Positions 36,801 through 51,800 of a stretch of DNA of 64,000 nucleotides are shown here, piece after piece (the stretch's first letter is position 1; every line of letters begins with the position of its first letter). The translations under genes and the position numbers were made by a program. Under the pieces are notes generated by a model that was given only the letters and a program-made list of their open reading frames with translations, had not been told where the DNA came from and ran no database searches. The stretch lies in assembly GCA_002633005.1 (NCBI GenBank), contig NMRA01000098.1, positions 168,384 through 232,383 on the forward strand, in the 5' to 3' direction. The DNA is from Phoronis australis (Eukaryota; Phoronida; Phoronidae).

Positions 36801-39800
36801 AACATCCTGTTGAAAAAAATCTATGAATCGTTGCCACAGCCGAATGACGTATTGATGCTCGGGAACAATTCACTGCCAATTTCACAACAAAAAAATTGTG
36901 TGGTTTATACATAATGTTTACATATTCAATGATTAGTTTTCCATGAAATGAAAAGCCTCGAAATAATTCTGACCCCATGCGGGTTGCCACTGTCGAGTGA
37001 TTCGAGCGTGCTCCCTCAGTACAGAATATGTGCCATATAATGGAAAAATAGGTCACTCTGTGAAAAAGACACGTGACCTCGTCATATCTGTTACTAGTGT
37101 TACATCTCCTTCTGAGGCGTAAAACAAAACTAGGATTTGGCTTTTAAACGTTGAGAAAATGCGGGTTATTTTGACAAAATGAATTTTGTTGTTGCATAGA
37201 ATGAGTTTCACTAGCTATGGTCTGTGTAATTTTTAATTTTAAACCACGCGTTCATTTTGATCTGGTTTCAGCACTTGAAACGCACCTTACAGTTTTGAAA
37301 ATCAGTTCAGTGATTAGTAAATGACACTGGGGTGCTAGCCCGAGCTGTGGGTGCTTATTTGAAAATTCTCAAAAATTAAGGGGAGTGCTTACAGCAGTGG
37401 GCATTTATACCAAAAAATTTCAAAGGTAGTGGTAGGCACAACCGCGTGGTTGTTAACCCAAACGCTTGCAGTTCTAAGAAATGGAAAGACTGCAATGGTA
37501 AGAAATGTTATGCAACATTTTTTGTGCGACAAACTCCACCTAAGCATGACTGTGTGAATATCATTACCACCTAACCTATTTAGCCACCTGGAATAATTTT
37601 GTTTCTAATTGGCCCGCTTCCTCTGGAACAATGTTTTTTCAAGTTTAGTCTAAAAACCTACAACATGGTTGACTGACAGTGACCACCCAGGGAGCGTAGA
37701 ATTGGCAGGGGTGAACAACCACCATTTCGTGTGTAACCGTTTCATTGAAAAGCTGGCTAAAGGGCATGGAACATCGCGGAGCCTACGGACCCCGAGCCAG
37801 GTGAAAAATCAGAAGAGGAGAATATTGGTTCTCTGGAGCATCGGGTTTGGGGAATATCGTAAAGCACCGGGTATTTTACAACAGCTGGGGGTACTGGCGC
37901 CGCGGGAATCTTCGTCTCACGTACTTGGCAGTTGTCGAACACCACCTGGTGGCCATCACTTGAGAGGAGGCACTGGCAAATGGCCGGTAATTCGTGGCCA
38001 CTGTCTCTGCTCATCTCTGGCTTGTTGCTCATGATTTCGAAATCAAGAACAACGAGCCAGACTTGAAAATTAGCAAGTTGACCTGCGCGAGTGGTATTTG
38101 AGTTAATTTCTTGCTTCTTAGAGATACTTCTCTGCATATTCTCAGAGTCAATTATGGAAGACTTTAAAGTGGCTTCATTGATTCTTGAACACTCGTTTGC
38201 TTCATATACAGTTATGACTGGTCCAGCCATCACGTCACGAATAGTTTTGATTCCTTTACTAATGACGCCAAGCTTTGAACTGAATGCCCCACACCAGGCC
38301 GATTCAGTTTGTGGTACTGTACCTTCAGCTCCAGTCTATGTTACTGATACTGATTTGCTTTGGTGATTCTATTATTCTGCATTTGAAAGAATTAGCAGCT
38401 CAACAGTGAGGTTTCTTCAGAGACTGGAAAATCACGTTTATGCGTTTGCCATTTTGAACCGGAATATTCTGACAAAATGACCAGAAATTGCCTGTCGTGA
38501 CAGCTGGGTGGAATCCAAATTCATTGCTAGAGTAATCTTTACTTGTGACTGAGAGTGAAGAGAAATTAAGAAAAAACGTTTACCGTATTCGCCGTAATAA
38601 CCGCCCAGGGCGCTTAGAAAAGTTCGGTTCAGGGGGCGCTTATTATAACCCAAAGCGATTGAAACCCGGTCTCCGAAACGGGTGAAATCGGAAGCTAAGA
38701 TTCATCAAATTTACGCTGTGACGTATATGTAATCTATGAAAGACTTTCAACAAAACTGTGGTGCATTGCTGTCAAACTTTGCTGCTAAATTACGATCCTG
38801 TTACAGAAAATTGTGCTGAAATCCCAGGGCAAAAACTCGCCGACTGACTGCCTCGAAATCGCCGTCTTCGATACGGCGACGTCAATGATTGAATAAACAT
38901 TTTTTCAACTCAAGCAAATTACCTGAAATCCTCATTAAGTTTTATAAGTAGCGTTTCCAAGATTTTTTAAGTTCCCGTGGAATCTGGATTAAGGGCAGGT
39001 TTAAGTACAAATCTGTACAACATCGTGCCATCTACATGTACGATCGGCAACACGGCGAGAAAAATGTCTGGATGAACACACATGTTGTTGTCACGTGACG
39101 TTTGTTTTGAAGTTCGTCTGCGAGTAAGCGAGCGCGTGCGTGTCACCAGAGTTCATTTGCCAAAGCAGAGACCGTCTTTTGGCCAGAGCCACGCAATCTA
39201 ACTAGCTAGATGTGTGTAAAGAAATTTGCACAAGCAGTAGGCTTAAACCAGAGCATGTTTCATTCAGCACTTGCCAGTCTCGTGCTAAAAACTTTCGCCA
39301 TTTGTCTCGGTAAGGCCCATATGGTCGCCGTGTAGCTGGATGTGTACGTAACTATCTGACATTCTGACAGTTATTTTTCGGTGTAAGGGTGTGTAAGCAT
39401 TCACTGTCAGTTGTCATTTTATCGGATATTCGGCTTAAAAACACCAGTTATGGTTAATCAAACAATCCATCTCAAAAATAACGCAAACATGTTTTANATA
39501 TACAGTTATGACTGCACCAGCCATCACGTCTCGAATAGTTTTGATTCCTTTACTAATGACGCCAAGCTTTGAACTGAATGCCCCACACCAGGCTGATTCA
39601 GTTTGTGGTACTGTATCTTCAGCTCCAGTCTATGTTACTGATACTGATTTGCTTTGGTGATTCTATTATTCTGCATTTGAAAGAATTAGCAGCTCAACAG
39701 TGAGCTTTCTTCAGAGACTGGATAAGCACATTTATGTGTTTGCCATTTTGAACGGGAATATTCTGACAAAATGACCAAAATTGCCTGTCGTGACAGCTGG

Positions 39801-42800
39801 GTGGAATCCAAATTCATTGCCATAGTAATCTTTACTTGTGACTGAGAGTGAAGAGAAATTAAGAAAAAAACGTTTAGTAAAACTGCACCATTCTGCAATT
39901 AGAATTTTGCCTCTGTAATAGTTATAAGCAGACATTTTTTGCAGAATTAGCCGTCATGACGGGTGAATGGTATGTTGTCTGATTACCATTTGTTTTGTAT
40001 TTACTCCTGGCCAGTGAATTAACTGCTGTAACTAATGGAACAACATGCACAAACATTCAGAAAGAGATAAGAATTAGATCAGTTTATCATTAAAATTTGA
40101 GGTTATCATGACTGGGTGTGTTGGTGAATGACATAATCAATTGAGACAAATGCTGCAGTTGAATCGAGATATGTGTAAGAGATTGGTGCGAGTAATTCAA
40201 TTTATAGGTCATTTCAGAAGTTATGACTGGTGCTGCAGTTATAAAATGACATTGTGTATTTGGACATTTATGTCTTAAACACATGCGGGTTCAAACTACA
40301 TCCAGGTTTTGGGGTAACAGAAGAGTAAGACCTAGCCTAGTTCCATTTTACCTTTTCAGACTTACCAGATAGGAACTGTCATGTTTTCTGTGATGGATCT
40401 CATATCGGCAGACAATAATCGCCTTCGACTAACAATTACGAACAGTGAACAACTCTCCGTTGGTCACGTCATCATCATGGCGTGGGGAGATGACATTCAA
40501 GGTGACCTTGCCGCAGCATCCAGACCAAATAGTAAGGTGAGCAGAAATGCAATGTGTATGAAACACGAGAATCTACACCACAATTTGTTACGGAGAGACT
40601 ATATGTTTGCTTTGTTTGTCATCTCCAGGTCGGAGACGCATGTAGAAAGTTAATTTCAATAAAAATTGCAGGAACACAAGTCGGCTACATCTGTAATAGT
40701 ATTGTTGTTATGCAGGAGTTACTAAATATTAAATGAGCATTGCTGTGAGACCAGATACTGCCATCTGAGTCATTTCACTATTTGCGATGGACTTATTTGC
40801 TTCTTTGTACCTGGGAGCAACAATGAGTCAATCAACATTTTTCAACTTAATGCCATGGTGCATCACAAACATACTAACCTGTTTCAGTTCAGTATTATAG
40901 TTGTCTCTGCTTGCCAAGAGTTCACACTTTTACAGTTTATTTCCTAATAAATCATTTATGGAGGTTTTATGCCCAGTCGCTGCTAAGATCATCGCGGGTA
41001 GATGATGGAGCAAACATTGTGTTTTTCATTAGAGTGGATCATTGTGACTAAACTGTAAATTCCTTGGACCTTTCTTCGTATTCACATAATAACAACCATG
41101 TATTCACATAATAACAACCATGGTCATGAACCTCAGTGAACGGAGTGATAGCACATGTGTAAGATATGACATTCTTAGTTACAACTGGGACATGTAGCCT
41201 CTTATGATATGAGCCCTGATTGCATTAATATTTTACAATCATTGGTGACAAGGACACGTCACAGCAGTCTGACACAAAAGCTATTGTCGTGAATTGAATT
41301 TAGCCAGTGAGCGTAGCTGAATGTTGAATGCTATCCACAACTGTAGTTTAATATGAGAACACTTTTCCTGGTGGTTCTTCACATCTCTGTGATACCTTGT
41401 CTTGTTGTTCCTTCGAAGAATTCACCTGCACCACAAAGATCACCCAGGAAGAGAGAGAAAACAAAACGAAGAGATATGCTCAGACCTCTCTACAACAACA
41501 TTATGGCTAAGTCTTTCCGCTTCCCAGCAACAGATGGCACTGAGATCAGCGTTTCTGAGTACCTCGGAGAAAGCAAGCTGTGCTTTTATCTACCTCAGCA
41601 GTTTCTGTTAGTTTTTTTGATATTTTTTTAGTTAAAGCTTCAGCAAGTAGTAACGAGTGACTGCTTATTGGTAACGAGTGACTGCTTATTGGTAACGAGT
41701 GACTGGTTATTGGTAATGAGTGACTGGTTATTGGTAACGAGTGACTGGTTATTGGTAACGAGTGACTGGTTATTGGTAACGAGTGACTGCTTATTGGTAA
41801 CGAGTGACTGCTTATTGGTAACGAGTGACTGCTTATTGGTAACGAGTGACTGCTTATTGGTAACGAGTGACTGGTTATTAGTATAATGGATTGAAAATGG
41901 TGTCTTCAGAGTCACACATAGCTGTGACACTGCGCAAAGAGATTTCACTGAATGAAACAAAAGAAGGGGATGATGTAGTAGGGTATAGACATGCCAGTTC
42001 TGGCTCGTGGAAAAGTGTTTAATGAGCAAAATAATAAATGTTTAGTTGACCTTAATGGATGAGTTTGTGTGAAGGATTTATTTTGTGCACTGTATTTTTT
42101 GCTAATATATGTTTTGATTTGTAGAAAACTGTGGATTGAAGAAGAAGTTGCAAAAATCAAAGAAATCCAGAGCTTAGGAGAGGTAAGGACCATTCTAATT
42201 CCTGTCTTATTGGCAAGCCCTGTGTATAACTCTCAGAATTTAGTCAGTATTTTCAGCAGTGGGACTCTTTTAAAAATAATGTAATTTGAAATTTTTGATG
42301 AATTTATAGAGTATTGAGCATGACCTTGTATCGTTACACAGAAGGTAATTTTTAGATCTTTAGAATAATTTTTACAGTACATGTTCTGATTGAGACTGTA
42401 ACTGACCAGTTGCTAGTACACACCAAATGATTTCCCTGTTGGCGTGTTTAATCTTGTGTATTTTGACTCAATCTTAGCTAACTGGTGAATGGGAGGCTAT
42501 CCGACAAGATACTCTTCACAACCAACAGGCGGTGCTAGATGTCTATACACAGAACTTGCGGTTTATCACAAACATTGCAGAGTCCGATAATCCGGGTACA
42601 TTGTATGGTGTTTTGTCTTTAGTGACCTCTGTTGCTTGTCTTGTTCATAACTAAGCTGTTGCTTTATTGTTTTCCCAACTCCTTTTTAACTGGTCTTTGT
42701 AGATCAATTTTTGTCTACTTTTTATATTTACCATTGTGTCGGTGACTCTGCGTGTCGTCCTGGTTTTGCAGTAGTTTCTTTACAAAGATGCTATGCCATT

Positions 42801-45800
42801 CTAATTCAGTGAATATTGGACTAAAATATTTGTAATGCACTTGACTGATACGTTACATATTGCATCCGATTTGACAAATCAATTTTCCTCATTGAGAACT
42901 ACTTTGCATGATTGAGCTACTTTTAATATTCTTTGACTGGCATCCCCTTAAAACACAATTTGAATGAAATTCTGTTTTGGGCTCATATGAAATTCAAAGC
43001 TGTCCTCTGTTTATTTAACCCAGTTGATGCGACTTTGCAAGTGAGAGTATGTGTGCATGTGTTTGTGTGTGCGCCTGTGTGTGTGCACCTGTCTGAGTGT
43101 GTGTGCGCTGTTACATAATATTATATATTTACAGCAATGACTCACATGCATACTCATGGTTGCTATGCTCTTAAACACACTATACCTTGAAACCATTCTT
43201 TGAATGAGCATGGCGTAGCATCTTCAGCCGTGTCCAGATGTTTAATATTTGACTGGTGTCAACATGTACATTTTGGAAAAAAGTTGCTTTGCACATGTGC
43301 GCGAGCAAGCTGCTGATAATTATTTTCTACTTTTTCGCCAATATATTTAACGAGAGTAACCTCATCAGTCTAAAAGCTGCTTTCCATGAAGCCCCTAAAT
43401 TTATTCACACCACATTTACTGCATGTCACACTTTCAAGCTACTGCTCAGTACAGACAAGCAAAACACTATTACTGCAATACTTATAATCTGCTAGCCAAT
43501 ACACGACTGATAAGGACCTCACAAGTGACCACTGTCTAGACCACTGTCTAGACCGCTGTCTAGACCGCTGTCTAGACCGCTGTCTAGACCGCTGTCTAGA
43601 CCGCTGTCTAGACCACTGTCTAGACCGCTTCATTACGCTGTTCTTGACACTTCGTCCACGTGGGCATTTCCTTTGGGACAAGTTGATTGTGCACTATTAG
43701 TGAAAAAGGTGGGGCAAATACTTTACTCCAGTATCAAGTTGCACCTGGTCAATGTCTGTCCACATGGTCACTTATGTCCACTCATTTTGGTTTCCCCTAT
43801 GGCAGATGACCATCTGGACACAGCTTTTTGTTTGTTTTCAAATTTTGAATTAACAGTCGATTTCTTGGTTCCAGGCTTGGCGACTGGCCATTTGCAAGGC
43901 TTTTTCTCCTTTGGCTAACTCACCCCAATAGCCCCGTCTTTCTGTGTGTTCACTTGTCTTTCTATATTGTACATGTGCTTAGCTTAATAACGCGTGGACA
44001 TCGATTCGTGAGGAACATCTCGAGTGCTTATACAACAGGCTGATGCTTTATCATGACAGAATCAAAATGATTGTGGAACTTTGTGGAGGTTTGTGGTCGA
44101 GAGTTTATGTTTGGCATCTGTCTTGAGAATGTTATGACTTGTGGCCATCGTCCATGGAGATAAGATTTGTGAAAAGCAGCATGCATTTGATAACAGGCTT
44201 TCGTATCTGATAGTTAAATATTTTAGATATCACATTCAAAATAAATATATCACTTCTCCACCTCTGCCCGTGGTCACTTTTGCAATTTGCTTCTTTACTA
44301 CAGACACATGATGGTGAAGCACTTAGTCTTTAGTAATGTCTTAAACATTCCTTGGCTAACTTTGAGCAAGCTGGGGCTTATCACTAATTTAACATTTCCT
44401 TGCTTCCTTGCTAACCTTTCACTGGTAAGCTTAAACAATGTTGCTCAAGAATAATAGTTAGAAATGTAGATAAGGCATTCCTGCAGATCTTGTAAGCTCA
44501 TTGGGCCTGTCACCTTTTCCAACATTGAAGTCCAAGCTTGAAAAACCTTGCCCTCTTGATAAGCATTGTTCTCCAAGGTAGAATAAGCTTGCTGGTAAGC
44601 AGTGTAATTAAAGCTTGCCTCATACCTGTCATATTGAACACATACAGTAAGCTGATCAATCTCAAACAACCTTGGAATCTGTGTGACATGGAAATACTGG
44701 TATGAAACAGTAAATTTAAAATTAAAATAATTATTATACTCATCGTTTTATCAATTTGAATTCGTACTGTCTTAAGGAGTTCACAACTTGATGTCAGCAT
44801 TTGATTTTGAATATTGGTAGGTTCAACTTGCATTTCTGTCAGAAGATTTGTATACAAACGGACAGTTTCGTGTGGACAAGTTTAGGAAAGACATTGTTGG
44901 ATTCACACACTGAACATGATCATTTTTTAAATAAGGGGAAAGGAAATTCAACATTGTGTGACGACCAAATTTAAGCTTGGTCAACAAGGTTCTCAGGAAT
45001 ATGTGGCTTGCTTGAAAGTGCTAAACCAGCAATGGTTAAATATCTTGGTAGGACAAAAAGCTTGAATAATATTGGTCAAGCTTGAATAATATTTGCCAAG
45101 CTTGAATAATATTTGCCAAGCTTGAATAATATCAGTTCGCTTGAACATGAAGACGTTAATTTCCACTTTGAAAAAAAGTTACTGAGAAAAGATTATTCAA
45201 GCTTGTCAAATTTAGTGTCGCATTAGAAATTTGGAATATTGTGAATATGGTGTCTTACCATTAATTTGCTTAATAGTTTTTACCTCTTGTTTCTTATGGT
45301 CAAAAACAAGAAATCAAAACTGAGTGTTAACAATGCAACAAAGTATTGTGTGAGTTTTGAAAAAGCCAACTCTTTCATGTACTACTTAATATCTTGTTTC
45401 TAGCCATGACCTTCAAAGCAAGTTCGAAGAAAGCCAGCAAGGAATTAGAGTTCTTACCATTAAATCTTCACTTACAGAGGTTCTGGGTGTCAAATGAAGA
45501 AACAAAGAAATGTAAGATGTATTTGGTTCAACTATGATGCTGTGCTTTGGGTGTTAATAAAGTTAACATAGCGAAAAAGGGAACAATGTGATGTGGTGTA
45601 GAAGTAATTATCAGGGCTTGGAGTTTTCCTCTTTTAGCGGGATTTCCTCTTTTGGTTTCAATTTCCTCTTACTTGATTTTCAGTTTCTTCTTTTCTTGTC
45701 TTTTTATTTTGACTTTTTTCATGTAAAAACATTCATTTCAGTTAAATTTTACAACACAAAAAATAATATCTATCATACAAGCCTATTTGTTTGTGGAATG

Positions 45801-48800
45801 ATACATCACCGGGAAACATTTCCTCTGGTCATTGGTCATTCCAAGCCCTGAATTATTGTAAAATCACCTATAAGAACTTCATATGCAGTGAACACTATTT
45901 TGTTTTGCTATCAAAAATGTTATAAAATGAACAATTTTTGTGACAGCTTTAAGGTTATGTAGGACCCTAAAAATGAACAAATTTTGAAAACTTCGGAACA
46001 TCATATCTCAGAAATGGCGGATTGGAACTTTCAGATACCTTGCTTTATGCACTGTTTTCCAAATCACTAGAATTATTGTATTAATAAAATGTTCCACTTT
46101 TGCATGAGGGGTCACTAAAAAGGACTGAATTATGTGATTTTTATGAGAACTATTTAAAGCTGCATGAAACAAAACAACGATTTAGAAAACTTAGCAGCAT
46201 TTTTAGCTTTCATCTTCAACGTTGATATTAAACAAAATTAGGCCATGTTGCTGATAAAAAAATGCAGTTTTGCTATCGATGTACCTTCCTTTTTTGCTAA
46301 ATTTTACAAAAAATATATGGCATGTGACCCAATTTAAATTTAACAAAATGTCAGGCATCAAATTCTACAGGCTTTCCACTTTTAGAAATTATGTACTTTT
46401 TTACAGACTGTTTTGTGTATGTTTGGTTAAAAACAAAGGCCTGTCTATAAGGTCGTGCTAACCTTAACAACAACAATGTAATTACACCTGTCAAGTGTAT
46501 TTCTTCGCACAACAAACAGTCACACTACAGACACTTGTCATTGGAGTCTTTCTTGTATAATGCTTAGATCGGTGCTGCTAACGTGTTTTTTTCAGTCTTG
46601 GGGAAGTTGACTTTACTGCGTTATCCAATGTTATTTTAGTTGTATTGTCTCATGGTGAACTGTAGGACAAGTAGTATGACTATTGTGGTGGGACGTGAAT
46701 CTGTTTCAGTGACTATTCTTGTTGTGTTTTGTTTTGTTTTGTTTTGATTGCAGTTCTATCATAAGAAATTGTTCAAATTCGTATTTGAATTCTGTTTATG
46801 AGTACAGAATATACAAAAAGATGGATCAATACAAATTTAAGGAAATGAAGGAAATGCCAGGAACCTGTTGAGCAATGTTTTTTTTTTGTCGGTAGTAATA
46901 GATTTATACTACAGTAAACGTTCTCCAATTTGGGACAGTCTCTATAATTCCGAACATGGAAACTTCCACAAAAATTGAATTTTCTTGATTTTGGAATTTG
47001 CGACAAGAGTCATTAATTTTTTTGTGTTCACTATTATTTCTCAACTCTTGTTTTCAGTCTATAGAGTGGGTAACTTTGACATCTTTCGGTTATTCTGGAA
47101 TTTGGGATGGCCAATATTGCTTATGTCTAGAATTTGGGAATAGCGCCGAACTTGAGAAAAATAATTAGTTTTTCACATCCTAAAGTGGAGAATTTTTACC
47201 ATACCTCAGCTGACAAAGAGCATGTGGCTTGCATTGCCTGCGTTCGTTTATCTTGTGCTTCTAGTTGACTGAGTGCATATTAACTGCTTGCATTCTTATT
47301 TGAACCATCACTATTAAAACAATTTTATTTACAGCCGGGTGCTATGATACAGTTACGGTTGGGGCTTTCACTGCTTACCCCCACAAGTACAAAAGTGGCG
47401 GTCTGAAGAGACTTCTCTTGCAACAAGAAGGGGAGCTGGCGTCATCATCGTCACATGCTCAACACCACAGGGTTAGTTGTTATTTGTAATTACTTGTAAT
47501 TTTGCAACATTTTCAGAACACCTGCTTTAAAATTTTATTTCTTCTTGCTTACACTGTACTCAACAATGGTCAGAGAGCAAAATAACCCTGAATTACCCTA
47601 CTATGGGTTGAGAACAAATTAGTGTAATTCACAGTCGTATTCTAAGTACCTGTCTGTCATGATTAGGAATGACACGAAATTAGCTGGAATGCTAACAACT
47701 TAAGGTGAACGTGTTGGTCATTAGTTTGGTCTTTGATGAACTAACAAGTCTTTGTACATCCACTTTGGGCTTGGAGGTGGTAACTAGTTGGCCTAGAATT
47801 TTCCAGATGGTTGTTCAACTGCGCACAAAAACCTGGGCAATTAAAAGTGAAAGGTGGTATTGATTGTCTAAAAACACTGTTAATATGCTGAAATGGATAT
47901 TCAGTACAATTTGTGAACCGAAAAAAACTTAGCACTGCTTGGTGATTATGAACTTGAGCCAAAATTCAGAGAACCCCAAACAGCATAGCATAGTATAAAA
48001 AGCCTTCTCTTTGGTCTATTTTTTGTAAGTTGACTTTGTGTGTGGTAAAACACTTCTGTTTGGGACCAAATGTGGCAAACAGGCAGTATTTCTTTTTTTG
48101 TCAAATTTCTCAGCAAAAGTAGCCTTCCTTCATTGTTGTCTCAGTTTGTGTAGCACAGCTGTCAACAAGCACAAAGTTTTGAGCATTTCCAGAATCCAAT
48201 AATCAATTTTGGCAAATATTTTTGTCCTACTTTGGATTTTACGGTGGTCTATTTTTGTTTACCAGGGTAAAAGCAAGACATCCAGAATGGTTGAGCTTAT
48301 GAGTAATATTGTAAGCCTGAGGAAGTCTGTGCTGTTCCACTGTGAGAGTGTGACACGTGCTGCCCTCAAGAGAGAACCTGAGGCTTTAAATGATGCCATT
48401 ACAGATCTGACAGATAATGTAAGGCGTAGTTTCGTTTTGCTTGTAATTATGTCATGTGAACTTAACTGAGCTTAGTGCCATTAGAGGGAGTAAGTTGTGA
48501 CTGAGGTCAAAGGTTACTGAGGGATGTTGGGTAATGTTTTTTATGTATCAGGTGCATTGTTGGTGTACATAATCTTGAAAACCTCAGTTTGTGTTTGGTA
48601 GGACAGAGAGGATTCAGTGGGATTCGTGTAGTTTCTTTCTAGGGAAGTATACCATGACGGCGTTCTCCTGTTCAGTGACTGAACCAGATGTAGAGGGTTG
48701 TGAGCATGTGATAACATATCTAGCTCCTTTGTGAACTGCCAAGCACAGTGTTTTATCTGGTATGACAACAGGCAGGCCAATTATCTACCAGGCTTATTAC

Positions 48801-51800
48801 AGACCAGGTGTGAACACAATCAAACCCAGAGCAAATTGGTATACGTTTGGAAAGAATAGATTGTCGTAACTTTGGTTGTAGTTGGGCAATTTTGGCGATT
48901 CAAAAACTAAACATGATCAGCATCTGATGAGGAATTCAGAAATGCTATTGGTTTATGTTCAAATATGTTATAACTTAATTTTTAACCTCACAGCCCAGTC
49001 AGGCTAGTTACGATCTTATTGGAGATTAGAGCAATTATCGAACAAAAGAGAGCTGGCCCTGACCAACCATAACTGCCAGAATGGAGTTAATCAGTCATGT
49101 AGGATATTTGCTACAGGGGTGTTCTTCCCAACTTGGGCTATAGAATGGAACAAGTTGGGATCAACGGGCAAATGCCGTAATGATGACTATGTTTCCGAGC
49201 CCTTATGATGGATTTTTAATAAGAAATTGGAGAAATATTGAAATGAAATCTAAAGTTTATGGTGAAAATTAAGCTGAAAAGTGATATATTTGGCCCATTT
49301 CATTCTTTTTGTCTTAGTACTTTAAAGCTAGTCATTTTTTACCCTCTCTTTTGGCGACCTTATCAGTACAACTTGAAAAAGTCACTCCAAGTTAATTTTA
49401 GGTTTTTGATGCACAAGAATTAGAGAAAACTGTTCTGACTTGATGAAATCATAAATCAAATTTTGCTCTATTAGATGGTTGGGAGTGGACGGACGAGCTA
49501 AAAGGACGCATGCTACTGATGGTGGTAACGGTTTTTTTTTTTAGTCCTCTCGATTTTTGTCGGCGTAAGGTTCACATCGACCATTTCAAGGCTGGGTTCC
49601 GCGCATGTTTTGGGCCGTAAAACTTTCCGCGTTTTTTGTCATTGGTCATTCCAAGCCCTGATTAGTCCAAACAAGCTGTTCTTTCTGGTTCCAGCATAAT
49701 GAATGCATTGAGTCTCATTGTTTTAGATGCGGCAACTCAATCTGGTATGTGAGAGTCCCATATTAGAGGAGGCTATAAATAGCTACTTTGCTGCCAAACC
49801 TGAAGTGCCTGCTGCCAACCCAGTTTTTGAGCCGGAGGCTGTCAGTCAAAGGTTGAGTGACGACCTGTCGGACTACGAGCCCAATTCACCAGAGAAGGAC
49901 TTGAAGTGGAATGGTTGTGAATTTGTTTTGAGTCCAACAGTAGAACCTTGGGTGAGTGCTATTTCAACAGTGTGTTGAGGATCTTGGTAGCATGAACCAG
50001 GACTTCTTCAGAAATGTCTGTTTCTCAACTAAGGTGATTTTGTGTCGACTCCACAAAAAGCCCACAGGGACCTCTTACAGAAAGAAATGGTGGGGCTTTT
50101 TCGAAAACTTGCATTGCTTACCATAGTGCCTTTATGGAGTAGTTGGCTTTGAATATGCTGTAAGATGGAGTCTGTAGTGACCGTGATTGAGGTTAAAAAG
50201 TTCAACTCAGTGGTTGCGACATCAGACGTGGTGGTTTGTATCTTCTACTTTGATTTCAACTTTGGTTGACATGAGTTAAATACAAGACACATTTCACTTT
50301 GTTGGCATTTTATATCTCGGTGACTCCTTGATTGACAGGTCATCAATGAACTTGGAATGTTTTAACAATCTGCTTAATGACAAAAATTGAGACTAGAGAG
50401 AAAAATATGCCATTTTGCCTCATTTTCCATTCCTTGGTCCCGTGCCAGAAATGCGAAACAATCTCGAAAGAGCGCTCATGGGATATTTTTGATCTTTGTT
50501 TCCAAAAGAGCACCCAAGGAGGTTTTATGTTGGTGCTGGCTCTTTCAGAGATCCCCTGTAGTTGTTTGCGGGGAGATTATTGGCTTGTTATCATCATGTT
50601 TCTTTTCCATGCATCTGACTCACATGTTCTAAGACCTGCAGGGGGTAACGTAATTTGTTAGAACACTCTGAATATTGCAGCACATCCCCATTTCAAAATT
50701 TTTCATTTTTGTACAACAAACATTACTTTAAAGTAACCAGTCTTATTCTTTTCTTTGCAAGATTCAATATTTGTAGCAAATTTCATAAGAAAAGCCCAAG
50801 TGCTAGGAAAGCTTTCATTCGTCTATTGACTAACTTTGATCCTGCCCTGTTATTAGTCATTTTTGGACAACCATATTCTTCAAGCAAATTTTTATATATG
50901 GTCAATCTTAACAATTACTATTATTTAAAGTGAAGCACTCACAAAGCATGTTCAGATAGTATGATACCTACAACCATTTTAATCACAAATTCATTCAACG
51001 AGCGTTGTCCTCCTGTGCTTTCCTCCTCCCCTTAGGATGTGACTCGGGTAAACGCTGAAGCTGCCCTCGTCTGCACTGTCTCCGCAGTGGAAGAACTGGT
51101 CACTAACAAAGCAGAGACCCATCTGACCTTTGCCTGGCTAGAGGAGATGACCCCTTGCATAGCCAAACTGAAGTCGTGTGTTGACGTCATGTGCCGCCGC
51201 GCCATACTAGGACTGACATTTATGAATCTGAAGGTTAGAGCTGTGTTTAATTATTATAAAATACTTCAAGGCAGTACAACTTATTAAAATGAGATTTTAG
51301 GATTGTTTAATGTACAGTTGGTGTAATTTTATCCTTGAATTTTATTTTTTTCATCCATATATCATAAATGACTTCAGAATTTTTGGCACTTGCTGTGTGA
51401 TGTTGCCTTGTGAATGGTAGGTGGTGCTACACGCTGTATGTCAATTTTGGATTACTAACTCAATTTAAAGCTTATTTCATCCAGGATTGTATTTGTCTAA
51501 TTTCAGGATTGTATTTGTCTAATTTTCTGTTTTATGACATTATACTACTTTTAGTGTTTCTTATTGGGAAGAAAGTTCTACTGTTCTTGGACAAAGTGTT
51601 GTAGGTGATCGAGTTATTTAATAATGATAATAACGATAAGTGGGCTTTGATTTATCAATAGTGCTAGTTTTAGTCTACCTGTATATTTCTGCAACTTCCA
51701 TCAAACTGGCTTACAGTGGAAAGGTATAGTTACCATATACCCTAATACGCACATGTGCTGTATCCAAAAATGGAAGAATTGAATGTTACTTAGTTCTTAA

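Noticed and set aside
37757-38233. 158-codon minus-strand frame
   Set aside because: Intron 6 of INPP4; no recognisable domain, and the allelic copy covers only its edge. It is more likely chance.
41640-42029. 129-codon minus-strand frame with NKQSLVT repeats
   Set aside because: Product of the 21-bp minisatellite inside an INPP4 intron; frames are open on both strands for the same reason.
43439-43681. Minus-strand frame with R-Q-R-S repeats, looking like an SR protein
   Set aside because: Created by the 12-bp minisatellite GACCGCTGTCTA; no splice sites or family match outside the repeat.
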